Source of the DNA: Streptomyces sp. ISL-98
Lineage (GTDB): Bacteria > Actinomycetota > Actinomycetes > Streptomycetales > Streptomycetaceae
Assembly: GCF_018614055.1 (NCBI RefSeq)
Contig: NZ_JAGGPB010000022.1
Location: 1 to 40,882, forward strand
Reading direction: 5' to 3'
DNA: 40,882 nt
How positions within the stretch are numbered: the stretch's first letter is position 1; each line of letters starts with the position of its first letter. Positions 9,691 through 17,196 of this stretch are shown piece by piece. A model generated the notes under the pieces. The model saw nothing but the letters and a program-made list of their open reading frames with translations, was not told the DNA's origin and ran no database searches. A program made the translations under genes and the position numbers.

Positions 9691-11295
9691 ATGCCCGACG
9701 CAGGCGAATCCACCACCGACCGCCGGGAGAAGCTGGCCGGTTACCAGCGGTCCATCGCTGGTGCCGGCGACAAGAACACCCTCATCGAGGCCATCCAGAA
9801 CGCCCTGAACGTCTCGGCGCCCGTCGGTTCCCCCAGCACGCTCGACGACATCGCGAAGCGGTACGCCAAGCAGGCCGATGCGGCGCGGGACGTCCAGGAC
9901 CGGGTCGAGCAGGTCGCCCTCACGGGCCTGCCCGACGCCTGGGTGGGCAGCACCGGCGCCAAGGCTCAGGAGGTCGTCTCGGCGGCGGCGCGAGCGGCCG
10001 CGCAGATGGACGAGGCGATCCGCGGCGCGCGAAGGGCCCTGATCTTCCTCTCCGACGCCCTGACCACCGCGCAGTCCGACGACAAGGGCGGCCGCGAGCA
10101 ACTGCGCGAGGCGCTCGGCATACTCGGGAGCGAGGACGGCTTCTTCGACGACATGGTCGAGAAGGACGCCGAGGAGGCGGAGCGGCTGCGCGCCCGCAAC
10201 ATCGCCTCTGCGGGAGCGAAGACCATGCATGCGGCGGCGGAGAAGGCCGACGACGCGGCCCGCGAGGCTGCCCGCGACCTGAACAAGTTCGCGGCCGAAG
10301 CCCGCGCGGGCAAGATGAAGACCGACAACATCTCCGCCGCCGACCGTCTCGTCCTGGCCGACATCTCGGGAACCGGCGGGCCGGCCGAGATGAACGAGCT
10401 GCTCACCGCCAACGACCTGGAGCGCTCGGGCAAGGCCATGGAGCGCATGAACGCCCGCGATCAGGCGGAGTTCGAGCGGATGCTCGCCGAATCCAAGAGC
10501 CCCCAGGAGCGCGCGTACCTGGTGAAGGCGCTGGCCGCCGGCCACGACCTGAACGAGGTCTCCGAGTTCCGTGACAAGATCCACGGCAAGGGCCCGGCCT
10601 GGCTGCAGCGGCACCTGACGCCGGTGACCACCGCGGGCGACAGCATGAAAAACGAGGGCCTCAACGCCGACGGTTCGAACAAGAATACGGACCAGCAGGC
10701 CTTCAAGGGGGAACGCTGGTCCCAGGACGGCAACACGTGTGTGCCGTCCACCGTCGTCAGCGGCCGTGCCATGGTCGACCCTGTGTACGCCCTCGAGCTC
10801 ACCGGCGGCCCGTCGGGCCAGGAGGACGACCCCGCCGCTTTCCGGGAGCGCTTGGGGAACGAACAGCTCCGCGTGCACGAAGAGGGCGACGGCAACGACA
10901 AGTACGACTTCCCGTTCGGCAGCACACCGAACGGCATGGACAACGACGGCAAGACCACCGTCGCCAACAAGGAGATCAGCCCCCACACCGGTAGCGAATA
11001 CGAGTTCCAGGAAACCAGGAGCGCCGACGCTCGTCGCGATGTGCTGCCGGACATCGAGAAGGCCGTCGCGGAGGGCAAGCCGGTGCCGATCGGCGTCGAG
11101 GGCAAGGACGCCAACGGCGATCGCGTCGGACACTCGATGATGATCGTCGGCCAGGAGGGCGACATGCTGCAGGTCTACAACCCCTGGGGCACGACCACCT
11201 GGGTCAGCGAGGACGACTTCGTCAACGGCCGGATGGGCCAGGCCTCCGACAAGGACCTGCCCGACGCCTACGCCGTCCACCTTCCGGCAGAATGA
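9691..11295 (+). CDS. WXG-domain protein with C-terminal papain-like cysteine peptidase domain
   Basis: 534 aa, no signal peptide. Residues 1-115 form a helical domain with a true WXG motif (Trp84-Val-Gly86), as in type VII-exported proteins. About 130-320 is an Ala/Glu/Lys-rich helical linker. The C-terminal 330-534 contains a Cys350 motif (GNTCVPST) with Gln345 just upstream, His481 in GHSMMIVG, and Asn497 in YNPWG. Order and spacing (131 and 16 residues) nearly match papain Cys25/His159/Asn175 with its NSWG. I infer a secreted C1/C39-like cysteine peptidase; substrate unknown. The ATG at 9691 is chosen because GGAGG lies upstream at 9675-9679; a TTG at 9652 would add 13 residues. The stop overlaps the next ORF (ATGA at 11292). 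Downstream genes look like inhibitors of this peptidase class. Confidence 0.72.
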   Translation: MPDAGESTTDRREKLAGYQRSIAGAGDKNTLIEAIQNALNVSAPVGSPSTLDDIAKRYAKQADAARDVQDRVEQVALTGLPDAWVGSTGAKAQEVVSAAARAAAQMDEAIRGARRALIFLSDALTTAQSDDKGGREQLREALGILGSEDGFFDDMVEKDAEEAERLRARNIASAGAKTMHAAAEKADDAAREAARDLNKFAAEARAGKMKTDNISAADRLVLADISGTGGPAEMNELLTANDLERSGKAMERMNARDQAEFERMLAESKSPQERAYLVKALAAGHDLNEVSEFRDKIHGKGPAWLQRHLTPVTTAGDSMKNEGLNADGSNKNTDQQAFKGERWSQDGNTCVPSTVVSGRAMVDPVYALELTGGPSGQEDDPAAFRERLGNEQLRVHEEGDGNDKYDFPFGSTPNGMDNDGKTTVANKEISPHTGSEYEFQETRSADARRDVLPDIEKAVAEGKPVPIGVEGKDANGDRVGHSMMIVGQEGDMLQVYNPWGTTTWVSEDDFVNGRMGQASDKDLPDAYAVHLPAE

Positions 11296-11306
11296 GGAAC
11301 TCCGCC

Positions 11307-11780
11307 ATGCGCAACCGACTCGCAGCCGCCCTCGCCCTGCCGCTGTCCGCCTTGGCCCTGGCGGGATGCGGACTCCTCGGCCCCGAGACCTACGAGGTCG
11401 ACGAGAGGACCGTTGAGCTCGACGCGGGCGACGAGTTCACGCTGTCCCTACCGGCCAGTCCCTCGCTCGGCGAGAACTGGTACGTGGCCGACCCCCGTCC
11501 CGACCGTGAAGTCGTCCGGCTCCAGGGCCAGGACGAGGACTATGAGGACGACGGCGGGAATGTCGGCGGAGGCGGCGGAACTCAGTCCTTCACCTTCCGG
11601 GCGATCGAGCCGGGCACCACGAAGATCAAACTGCTGTACTGCAAGCTCGGGACCTGTGCGGCCAAGTTCGGCGACCCGGCGCCGTCGCCCTCGCCCTCCG
11701 AGTCACCGTTCCCCATCGCGAGCGGATCCCCCGGCGAGCACGACCGCGAGTACTTCATCTACACGGTCACCGTCCGATGA
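11307..11780 (+). CDS. chagasin-like (I42-type) lipoprotein, candidate peptidase inhibitor, copy 1
   Basis: 157 aa. The lipoprotein signal peptide ends in LALAGC, so it is membrane anchored on the outside. The mature part fits the chagasin fold. There is an early strand (TVELDAGDEFTLSL), then a loop LPASPSLGENW in the place of the inhibitor's LPxNPTTGxxW loop. GGGGTQSFTFRA corresponds to the GxGG loop, followed by a conserved PGTTKIKLLYC strand. The usual RPW loop is replaced by a Cys-bounded loop and a Ser/Pro-rich insert before the last strand (YFIYTVTV). Chagasin-type proteins block papain-family peptidases, and the upstream gene encodes one, so this is probably its immunity or control protein. 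The ATG at 11307 has GAGGA eight bases upstream; an overlapping in-frame ATG at 11292 is the alternative. Paralogous to the next gene. Confidence 0.72.
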   Translation: MRNRLAAALALPLSALALAGCGLLGPETYEVDERTVELDAGDEFTLSLPASPSLGENWYVADPRPDREVVRLQGQDEDYEDDGGNVGGGGGTQSFTFRAIEPGTTKIKLLYCKLGTCAAKFGDPAPSPSPSESPFPIASGSPGEHDREYFIYTVTVR

Positions 11781-12297
11781 CCGGATCCGAGAAAGCCATG
11801 CGTATACGACTCGCTCCAGTATCCGCCCTGCCGCTGGCCCTGCTGTCGGCCTTCGTCTTGACCGGGTGCGGGCTGTTCGGCCCCGCGACCTACGAGACCG
11901 ACGAGCGGTCCATAGAGGTGGACGCGGGCGACGAGTTCACCCTGTCCCTCCCGGCGAGTCCCTCGATGGGGCAGGACTGGTACCTGGTCAGCCCGCACCC
12001 TGACGCGGATGTTGTGGAGCGCACGGGGCAGCACAAAGAGACGGAAGCGGGCGAGCCTGACCTGGAAGGTGGCGGCAGCGGCGAGCGGTTCTTCGACTTC
12101 AAGGCGGTCAAGCCGGGCACGACGGAGATCAAGCTCATCCACTGCCCGTATTCCAGCAGCTGCTCCACCACCAAGGACAACCCCGAGCCGGCACCGACGT
12201 CTTCCGGCAGCACTCCCGTTCCCACTGCGACCGGGAAGCCAGGCACCAATCCCGAGTACTTCATCTACACCGTCACCGTCCGATGACCGGATCCGAG
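11748..12297 (+). repeat. tandem gene duplication: 44-base direct repeat at lipoprotein 3' ends
   Basis: The 44 bases at 11748-11791 recur at 12254-12297 with one mismatch. They span the last codons of each lipoprotein, the stop, and the beginning of the following frame (ATGACCGGATCCGAG). The two lipoprotein genes also match near GCGGGCGACGAGTTCAC. This marks a duplication unit of about 506 bases. Confidence 0.85.
11777..12286 (+). CDS. chagasin-like (I42-type) lipoprotein, candidate peptidase inhibitor, copy 2
   Basis: 169 aa from the ATG that overlaps the previous stop (ATGA); an internal ATG at 11798 gives a more compact signal peptide and is an equal candidate. The lipobox is VLTGC. It is closely related to copy 1 along its length: same EVDAGDEFTLSLP strand, LPASPSMGQDW loop, GGGSGERFFDFKA loop, PGTTEIKLIHC strand, Ser/Pro/Thr-rich insert and YFIYTVTVR end. 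The main differences are in the region between the first two loops (acidic, TGQHKETEAGEPD) and the Cys loop, which are inhibitor contact regions in chagasin. Such divergence would fit specialisation to different peptidases, but that is inference. It belongs to the same operon as the peptidase gene. Confidence 0.72.
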   Translation: MTGSEKAMRIRLAPVSALPLALLSAFVLTGCGLFGPATYETDERSIEVDAGDEFTLSLPASPSMGQDWYLVSPHPDADVVERTGQHKETEAGEPDLEGGGSGERFFDFKAVKPGTTEIKLIHCPYSSSCSTTKDNPEPAPTSSGSTPVPTATGKPGTNPEYFIYTVTVR

Positions 12298-12303
12298 GGA
12301 CCC

Positions 12304-12702
12304 ATGCGCCCCACACCCCGCCCCACCAAGACCGACGACGACTGCGCCCGCCTCGACACCACCATGATGCTGCGCTACGGCATCCCCGCCGAAGGCCCGC
12401 ACCGTACCGCCCTGTTCGGGGACGGTGCCATCGGAGCCGCGGTCGTCCTGGACCGGCTCGACGTCCTGCCGCGATCGGTCTCGTTCCTCGCCAAGGTCGT
12501 GCGCAGTGGCGGTGTGCGTTACGCGTCGCAGCTACCCGAGCTGCTCCCGGGCCAGGCCGCCACGGACACCGTCCGCCCCTGGCTGGAGGCGGCCGGGACC
12601 GTCGCCCGCCCGGTCGTCGGCGACGAGACCACCGCCCGCTGGCTGGAGTCCGTGGCCGAGCTGATCGGCCTGCGCCGCACTAGCCGCGCCCGGGGCCGCT
12701 GA
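12304..12702 (+). CDS. hypothetical protein at the end of the peptidase-inhibitor operon
   Basis: 132 aa, not recognised. It has no signal peptide or membrane segment. It is Arg/Ala/Leu-rich with probable helices and a basic C-terminus. The frame opens at an ATG (12283) that overlaps the stop of the second lipoprotein, where duplicated sequence supplies MTGSEGP. The internal ATG at 12304 is preceded by GAGGGA and gives the unique part of the protein, so I use it, with 12283 as alternative. Close linkage suggests co-transcription with the WXG peptidase genes, but no function can be named. The 3' end overlaps that of the convergent UvrA-like gene by 23 bases. Confidence 0.6.
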   Translation: MRPTPRPTKTDDDCARLDTTMMLRYGIPAEGPHRTALFGDGAIGAAVVLDRLDVLPRSVSFLAKVVRSGGVRYASQLPELLPGQAATDTVRPWLEAAGTVARPVVGDETTARWLESVAELIGLRRTSRARGR

Positions 12703-15124
12703 CCGGCGGTCGGGCCGCGGGCCGGAACTCCCGGGCCAAGTACGGCGCCGTACGGCTGGCCGCCACCCCCGCCACCTCGGCGGGCGGCCCCGCCGCGACG
12801 ATGCTGCCGCCCTCGTCCCCGCCGCCGGGCCCCAGGTCGATCACCCAGTCGGCGCCCGCCACCACGGCCATGTCGTGCTCGACCACCACCACCGAGTGAC
12901 CCGCGTCGACCAGCCCGTGCAACTGCCGCATCAGCACTTCCACATCGGCCGGATGCAGCCCGGTCGTTGGCTCGTCCAGTACGTACACGGTGTGGCCCCG
13001 GCGCGTGCGCTGAAGCTCGCTCGCCAGCTTGATGCGCTGCGCCTCGCCGCCCGACAGTTCGGTCGCGGGCTGCCCGAGCCGCAGATAGCCGAGCCCGACG
13101 TCGAGGAGCGCCTGGAGGCTGCGTACGGCGGCGGGGGTGCCCGCGAAGAACTCGGCCGCCGCCTCGACGGTGAGGTCGAGCACCTCGGCGATGCTGAGGC
13201 CGTTGAGCGTGATTTCCAGGGTCTCGGGGTTGTAGCGCGCACCGTGGCAGTCGGGGCACGGGGCGTACGTACTGGGCAGGAAGAGCAGCTCCACGGAGAC
13301 GAACCCCTCGCCCTGGCAGGTCTCGCACCGCCCACCGGCCACGTTGAACGAGAACCGGCCCGCCTTGTACCCGCGCGCCCGCGCCTCCTCCGTGCCGGTG
13401 AAGAGCTTGCGTACGACGTCGAAGAGACCGGTGTACGTCGCCAGATTCGAGCGGGGCGTACGCCCGATGGGGCGCTGGTCGACCTGCACCAGCCGGTCCA
13501 CGGCCTCCAGCCCTTCGGCCGAGGCGCAACCCGTCCGGCTGCCAGTGGACCCGTCCGCCAGGACGCCCGCGAGCACCTGCCCCACCAGCGTGGACTTCCC
13601 GGAACCCGAAACACCCGTCACCGCCGTGAACACCCCCAGTGGGAATTCCGCGTCGACGCCGCGCACATTGTGCCGGTCGACCCCGTTCAGCCTCAGCAGG
13701 CCCGACGGCTCGCGGACCTCGCGCGGGGGAGCGGGCTCGCGGTCGAAGAGGAAGCGGCGGGTCGCCGACTCCGCCACCCCGGCGAGACCGGCGGGCGGCC
13801 CGCTGTGCAGCACCCTGCCGCCGTGCTCGCCCGCGTGCGGGCCGACGTCGACGAGCCAGTCCGCGCTACGCACCACATCCAGATGGTGCTCCACGACGAA
13901 GACCGAGTTGCCCGCAGCCTTCAGTCGGTCGAGGACCACGAGCAGCGCCTCGGTGTCCGCCGGATGGAGCCCCGCCGAGGGCTCGTCGAGGACGTACACG
14001 ACACCGAAGAGACCCGAACGCAGCTGCGTCGCAAGCCGGAGCCGTTGCAGCTCGCCGGACGAAAGGGAGGGCGTCGTACGGTCGAGGCTCAAGTAGCCGA
14101 GACCCAGCTCTGTGACCACCGCGATCCGCGCCAGCAGATCGCCCGTCAGGACCGTCGCGGTCTCGTCCTTCCCGGTCACGGCTTCGAGCGTGCGCGCGAG
14201 ACCCGACAGCGGCAGCCCGGCCAGCTCGGCGATCGTACGGCCGCCGAACGTGACCGAGAGAGCCTCCGGCCGCAGCCTGCTGCCCCCGCAGACCGGGCAC
14301 GGGCCGCTGGTCAGGAAGCGTTCCGCCCTGGTCCGCAGGGTCTGGCTCTTGGAGTCGGCGAAGGTGTGCAGGACATAGCGCCTGGCGCTCATGTACGTGC
14401 CCTGGTACGGGCGTTGGATGCGTCCCGCATCCCGCACAGGGTGCACGGTGACGACCGGCTGCTCGTCCGTGAAGAGAATCCAGTCGCGGTCCTTCTGCTC
14501 CAGCTCCCGCCAGGGCCGGTCCACGTCGTACCCCAGCGTGTCCAGCACATCGCGCAGGTTCTTGCCCTGCCAGGCGCCCGGCCAGGCCTCGATCGCACCC
14601 TCGCGGATCGACAGCGAAGGGTCGGGCACGAGCAGTTCCTCGGTGGTGCGGTGGATCCGGCCGAGACCGTGGCACTCCGGGCACGCACCGGCCGCCGTGT
14701 TCGGCGAGAACGCGTCCGAGTCGAGACGCCCGGCGCCCGCCGGGTACGTGCCCGCGCGCGAGAACAGCATCCGCAGCGAATTCGACAGGGTGGTGACGGT
14801 CCCGACGGAGGATCGCGAAGTCGGCGCCGACCTGCGCTGCTCCAGTGACACGGCGGGCGGCAGACCGTGGATCTCGCCGACCTTGGGGGCGCCGACCTGG
14901 TGGATCAGGCGACGGGCGTACGGGGCGACCGACTCGAAGTAGCGGCGCTGGGCCTCGGCGTAGATGGTGCCGAAGGCGAGCGACGACTTGCCGGAACCCG
15001 AGACACCGGTGAAGACGACGAGGGCGTCACGCGGAATGTCGACATCGACGTGCCGGAGGTTGTGCTCCTCGGCGCCGCGCACGCGCACATACGGGTCATG
15101 GGCACTGTGCGTCGTGCTGTGCAT
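12680..15124 (-). CDS. UvrA-like (class II) ABC ATPase lacking the UvrB-binding domain
   Basis: 814 aa, against about 940-960 for canonical UvrA. There are two ABC modules: Walker A GVSGSGKSS at about residues 40-48 and a second GVSGSGKST near 500. Signatures are LSSGELQRLRLA and LSGGEAQRIKLA. Zinc-finger cysteine pairs are present (CPECHGLG, CPVCGGSRL, CETCQGEGF, CPDCHGARY). Only about 20 residues separate the LFSRAG motif from the first zinc finger, so the UvrB-binding domain is absent. Such paralogues bind DNA and are linked to resistance to DNA-intercalating antibiotics (DrrC-like) rather than UvrABC excision. The ATG at 15124 has CGGAG nine bases upstream; 15169 is an extended alternative. 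It lies 56 bases downstream of the LLM oxidoreductase gene on the same strand. Confidence 0.9.
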   Translation of the reverse strand: MHSTTHSAHDPYVRVRGAEEHNLRHVDVDIPRDALVVFTGVSGSGKSSLAFGTIYAEAQRRYFESVAPYARRLIHQVGAPKVGEIHGLPPAVSLEQRRSAPTSRSSVGTVTTLSNSLRMLFSRAGTYPAGAGRLDSDAFSPNTAAGACPECHGLGRIHRTTEELLVPDPSLSIREGAIEAWPGAWQGKNLRDVLDTLGYDVDRPWRELEQKDRDWILFTDEQPVVTVHPVRDAGRIQRPYQGTYMSARRYVLHTFADSKSQTLRTRAERFLTSGPCPVCGGSRLRPEALSVTFGGRTIAELAGLPLSGLARTLEAVTGKDETATVLTGDLLARIAVVTELGLGYLSLDRTTPSLSSGELQRLRLATQLRSGLFGVVYVLDEPSAGLHPADTEALLVVLDRLKAAGNSVFVVEHHLDVVRSADWLVDVGPHAGEHGGRVLHSGPPAGLAGVAESATRRFLFDREPAPPREVREPSGLLRLNGVDRHNVRGVDAEFPLGVFTAVTGVSGSGKSTLVGQVLAGVLADGSTGSRTGCASAEGLEAVDRLVQVDQRPIGRTPRSNLATYTGLFDVVRKLFTGTEEARARGYKAGRFSFNVAGGRCETCQGEGFVSVELLFLPSTYAPCPDCHGARYNPETLEITLNGLSIAEVLDLTVEAAAEFFAGTPAAVRSLQALLDVGLGYLRLGQPATELSGGEAQRIKLASELQRTRRGHTVYVLDEPTTGLHPADVEVLMRQLHGLVDAGHSVVVVEHDMAVVAGADWVIDLGPGGGDEGGSIVAAGPPAEVAGVAASRTAPYLAREFRPAARPPVSGPGRG

Positions 15125-15180
15125 CGGGCGGAACTCCGTACGGCGGGGGCGCGAGGGCGCCGGGGACAAACGGCTCGATT

Positions 15181-16200
15181 CTAGGTGCCGGTGCGCGGGA
15201 GGCCCGCCAGACGGGCCAGCCGCCGGTACGAGTCCGAGAGCGCGTCCCGGTCGTACGTACTCGTCGCGACCAGGTACTCGTCCGCGCCGCTGCGGCCCAG
15301 CACCTTCTCCAGGCCGTCCGCGACCTCCTCCTCCGTGCCGAACAGATGGCCGCGCAGGGCCTCCTCGTAGAGTGCCCGCTCGCGGTCGCTCATGGGCCGC
15401 GCGAGGACCTCGTCGACGGGTTCGAGCGGCGGGAACGCACCGTGGGTCTTCGAGTACACCGACGCCCAGGCCTCGGGCACCAGGAGCCGCCGGGCCTCCT
15501 CGGTGGTGGCGGCCACGGTGACCGACCCCGACAGCACGACGTACGGCCGCTCGCCCCAGGGGGAGGGCCGGAACGCCTCGCGGTAGCCGTCGACGGCCCG
15601 CAGCATCTCGTCCTCGCCGCGCGCCGCCGCGATCACCAGCGGCAGCCCGGCCGCCGCGGCGACCTGGGCCCCGGCGCCGGTGGCCAGTACGAAGGCCGGC
15701 GGCTTCAGTCCTTCGGCGGGGTGGGCGTGGACCTGCGGATGGGCGCTCTGGTCACCGGTGAAGTAGCCGAGCAGCTCCATGAGCTGGGTGGCGAAGTCCC
15801 CGGCGGCCTCCTTTTCCCGGCCGAGCGCCCTGCGTATCCCGTTGGTGAACCCGACCGAGCGGCCCAGGCCCATGTCGATCCGGCCGGGGAAGAGCGACTC
15901 CAGTACGCCGAACTGCTCCGCCACGACCAGAGGCTGATGGTTGGGCAGCATGACCCCGCCCGTGCCGACCCGGATCGTCGACGTGGCGGCGGCGACGGCT
16001 GCGGCGAGCACGGTGGGCGCGGAGCCGGCGACGCCGGGGACGCTGTGGTGCTCCGACACCCAGAAGCGGTGATAGCCGAGGTGCTCGATCTGCCGGGCGA
16101 GGCCGACGGTGTCGCGCAGCGCGCTGGGGGCGTCGTGCCCTTTGCGGGTACGGGAGCGGTCGAGTACGGAGAACCGGGTCTGCGGGATCACTGAGCTCAC
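15181..16200 (-). CDS. LLM-class (luciferase-like) flavin-dependent oxidoreductase
   Basis: 339 aa, GTG start. It is a luciferase-like monooxygenase TIM barrel. Typical motifs are HLGYHRFWVSEHHSVPG (residues about 40-56), IRVGTGGVMLPNH and VAEQFGVLESLFPGRIDMGLGR. These match the MsnO8/YhbW-like subgroup that uses reduced FMN. The substrate is not predictable. It probably shares a transcript with the downstream UvrA-like gene (gap 56 bases), and the pairing of a flavin monooxygenase with a DrrC-like UvrA may reflect handling of a toxic aromatic compound, which is speculative. It is divergent from the HAD phosphatase gene. Confidence 0.9.
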   Translation of the reverse strand: MSSVIPQTRFSVLDRSRTRKGHDAPSALRDTVGLARQIEHLGYHRFWVSEHHSVPGVAGSAPTVLAAAVAAATSTIRVGTGGVMLPNHQPLVVAEQFGVLESLFPGRIDMGLGRSVGFTNGIRRALGREKEAAGDFATQLMELLGYFTGDQSAHPQVHAHPAEGLKPPAFVLATGAGAQVAAAAGLPLVIAAARGEDEMLRAVDGYREAFRPSPWGERPYVVLSGSVTVAATTEEARRLLVPEAWASVYSKTHGAFPPLEPVDEVLARPMSDRERALYEEALRGHLFGTEEEVADGLEKVLGRSGADEYLVATSTYDRDALSDSYRRLARLAGLPRTGT

Positions 16201-16339
16201 GTCCGGTACAACGCGTGCAGCACGTCAGGATTCCCGGCGGCGGACAATTCAGCCCGTCCGGGGGCGGGGGGCGTGCCCCCAGGCCGGGAAGGGGAGGGTG
16301 GGCGAACAGCCCTGCAGGGCGCCCTCCTAAGGTGCTCGC
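16201..16339. other. divergent intergenic region with GC hairpin
   Basis: It contains one arm of the dispersed TTCAGCCCGTCCGG element (about 16248-16261) followed by a GC-rich hairpin (GGGGGC-GT-GCCCCC, about 16266-16279). Because the flanking genes are divergent, this is not an obvious terminator. No clear promoter pair could be assigned. Confidence 0.45.
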
Positions 16340-16825
16340 ATGACCCGCAGCAGGCCACTCGCCGTGTTCGACCTGGACGGAACCCTCGCGGACACCGCGC
16401 ACCGCCAGCGCTTCCTGGAGCGCACACCCCGCGACTGGGACGCCTTCTTCGCCGCCGCCCCCAACGATCCGCCACTGCCCGAAGGCGTGCGGCTGGTCCG
16501 GGAGAGCGCCCAGGACTGCGAGGTCGTCTACCTCACCGGCCGCCCCGAGCGCTGCCGCCGCGACACTGTCGACTGGCTCGCCGCGCAGGGGCTCCCCGAG
16601 GGGCGGATCTGGATGCGCCGCAACGACGACCGGCGGCCCGCCCGCCACACCAAACTGGACGTTCTGAAGCGGCTGGGCCGCGACCGGGAGATCCGGATGC
16701 TGGTCGACGACGACGAGCTGGTCTGCATCGCGGCGGAGCGGGCCGGGTTCACGGTCGTACGCGCCCGCTGGGCCGTCACGTCGGCGGCGCTCAGGGACGC
16801 GCAGGAGCGAGAAGGTCGTACCTGA
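16340..16825 (+). CDS. HAD-family phosphatase, polynucleotide kinase 3'-phosphatase-like
   Basis: 161 aa, a compact HAD domain without a large cap. Motif I is FDLDGTLAD (about residues 10-18, nucleophile Asp). Motif II is YLTGRPE (about 64-70). The conserved lysine is in RHTKLDVLK, and motif III/IV is MLVDDDELV. The YLTGRPE and DDD pattern resembles the phosphatase domain of T4-type polynucleotide kinase, so the substrate may be a nucleic-acid 3' phosphate or a small metabolite. There is a weak ribosome binding site (AAGGTG) before the ATG. It is monocistronic; its neighbour dodecin is convergent. The family call is firm; the substrate is uncertain. Confidence 0.85.
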   Translation: MTRSRPLAVFDLDGTLADTAHRQRFLERTPRDWDAFFAAAPNDPPLPEGVRLVRESAQDCEVVYLTGRPERCRRDTVDWLAAQGLPEGRIWMRRNDDRRPARHTKLDVLKRLGRDREIRMLVDDDELVCIAAERAGFTVVRARWAVTSAALRDAQEREGRT

Positions 16826-16849
16826 CCAGTTCTGATCGGGCGGTGTCGA

Positions 16850-17065
16850 TCAGGCGCTGTCTTCGAGCCGGAAGCCGACCTTGAGGCCCACCTGAAAGTG
16901 CTCGATCCGGCCGTCGACGATGTGGCCGCGCACCTGCGTCATCTCGAACCAGTCGAGACCCCGCAGAGTCTGCCTGGCCCGGTCGATGCCGTTGCGGATC
17001 GCCTGGTCGACGCCTTCGTGCGAGGTTCCGACGATTTCGGTGACCCGGTAGGTGTGGTCGGACAT
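16850..17065 (-). CDS. dodecin, flavin-binding storage protein
   Basis: 71 aa, the normal size of dodecin. The sequence shows the SDHTYRVTEIVGTS start, the helix with EGVDQAIRNGIDRA, the flavin-stacking Trp in LRGLDWFEM, and the GRIEHFQVGLKVGFRLED end. Dodecins form hollow dodecamers that bind FMN or related flavins and limit photochemical damage. The ATG at 17065 follows a GAGGAAGAG ribosome binding site. The longer open frame upstream lacks similarity. It is located 131 bases downstream of the egtD end with a hairpin between, so it is probably transcribed on its own. Confidence 0.95.
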   Translation of the reverse strand: MSDHTYRVTEIVGTSHEGVDQAIRNGIDRARQTLRGLDWFEMTQVRGHIVDGRIEHFQVGLKVGFRLEDSA

Positions 17066-17114
17066 GCGACTCTTCCTCTCCTCGTCCACTGCTGCTACCA
17101 CCGTGCCCCACCCT

Positions 17115-17144
17115 CCGCCGGTCCGCGAGACGAGGGACCGGCGG
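17115..17144 (-). terminator. strong hairpin after the egt operon
   Basis: A 10-bp perfect stem (CCGCCGGTCC with GGACCGGCGG) and 10-base loop lie about 50 bases beyond the egtD stop and before dodecin. It probably terminates the ergothioneine operon. Confidence 0.55.
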
Positions 17145-17196
17145 GAATTTCCCTGCCGGCCCCTCGCAACGCCCCTTCGCAAACCTTCGGCGTCGT

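Noticed and set aside
16201..16339. terminator in the gap between LLM oxidoreductase and HAD genes
   Set aside because: The genes are divergent, so a terminator is not expected; the hairpin is listed only as a possible promoter-region element.
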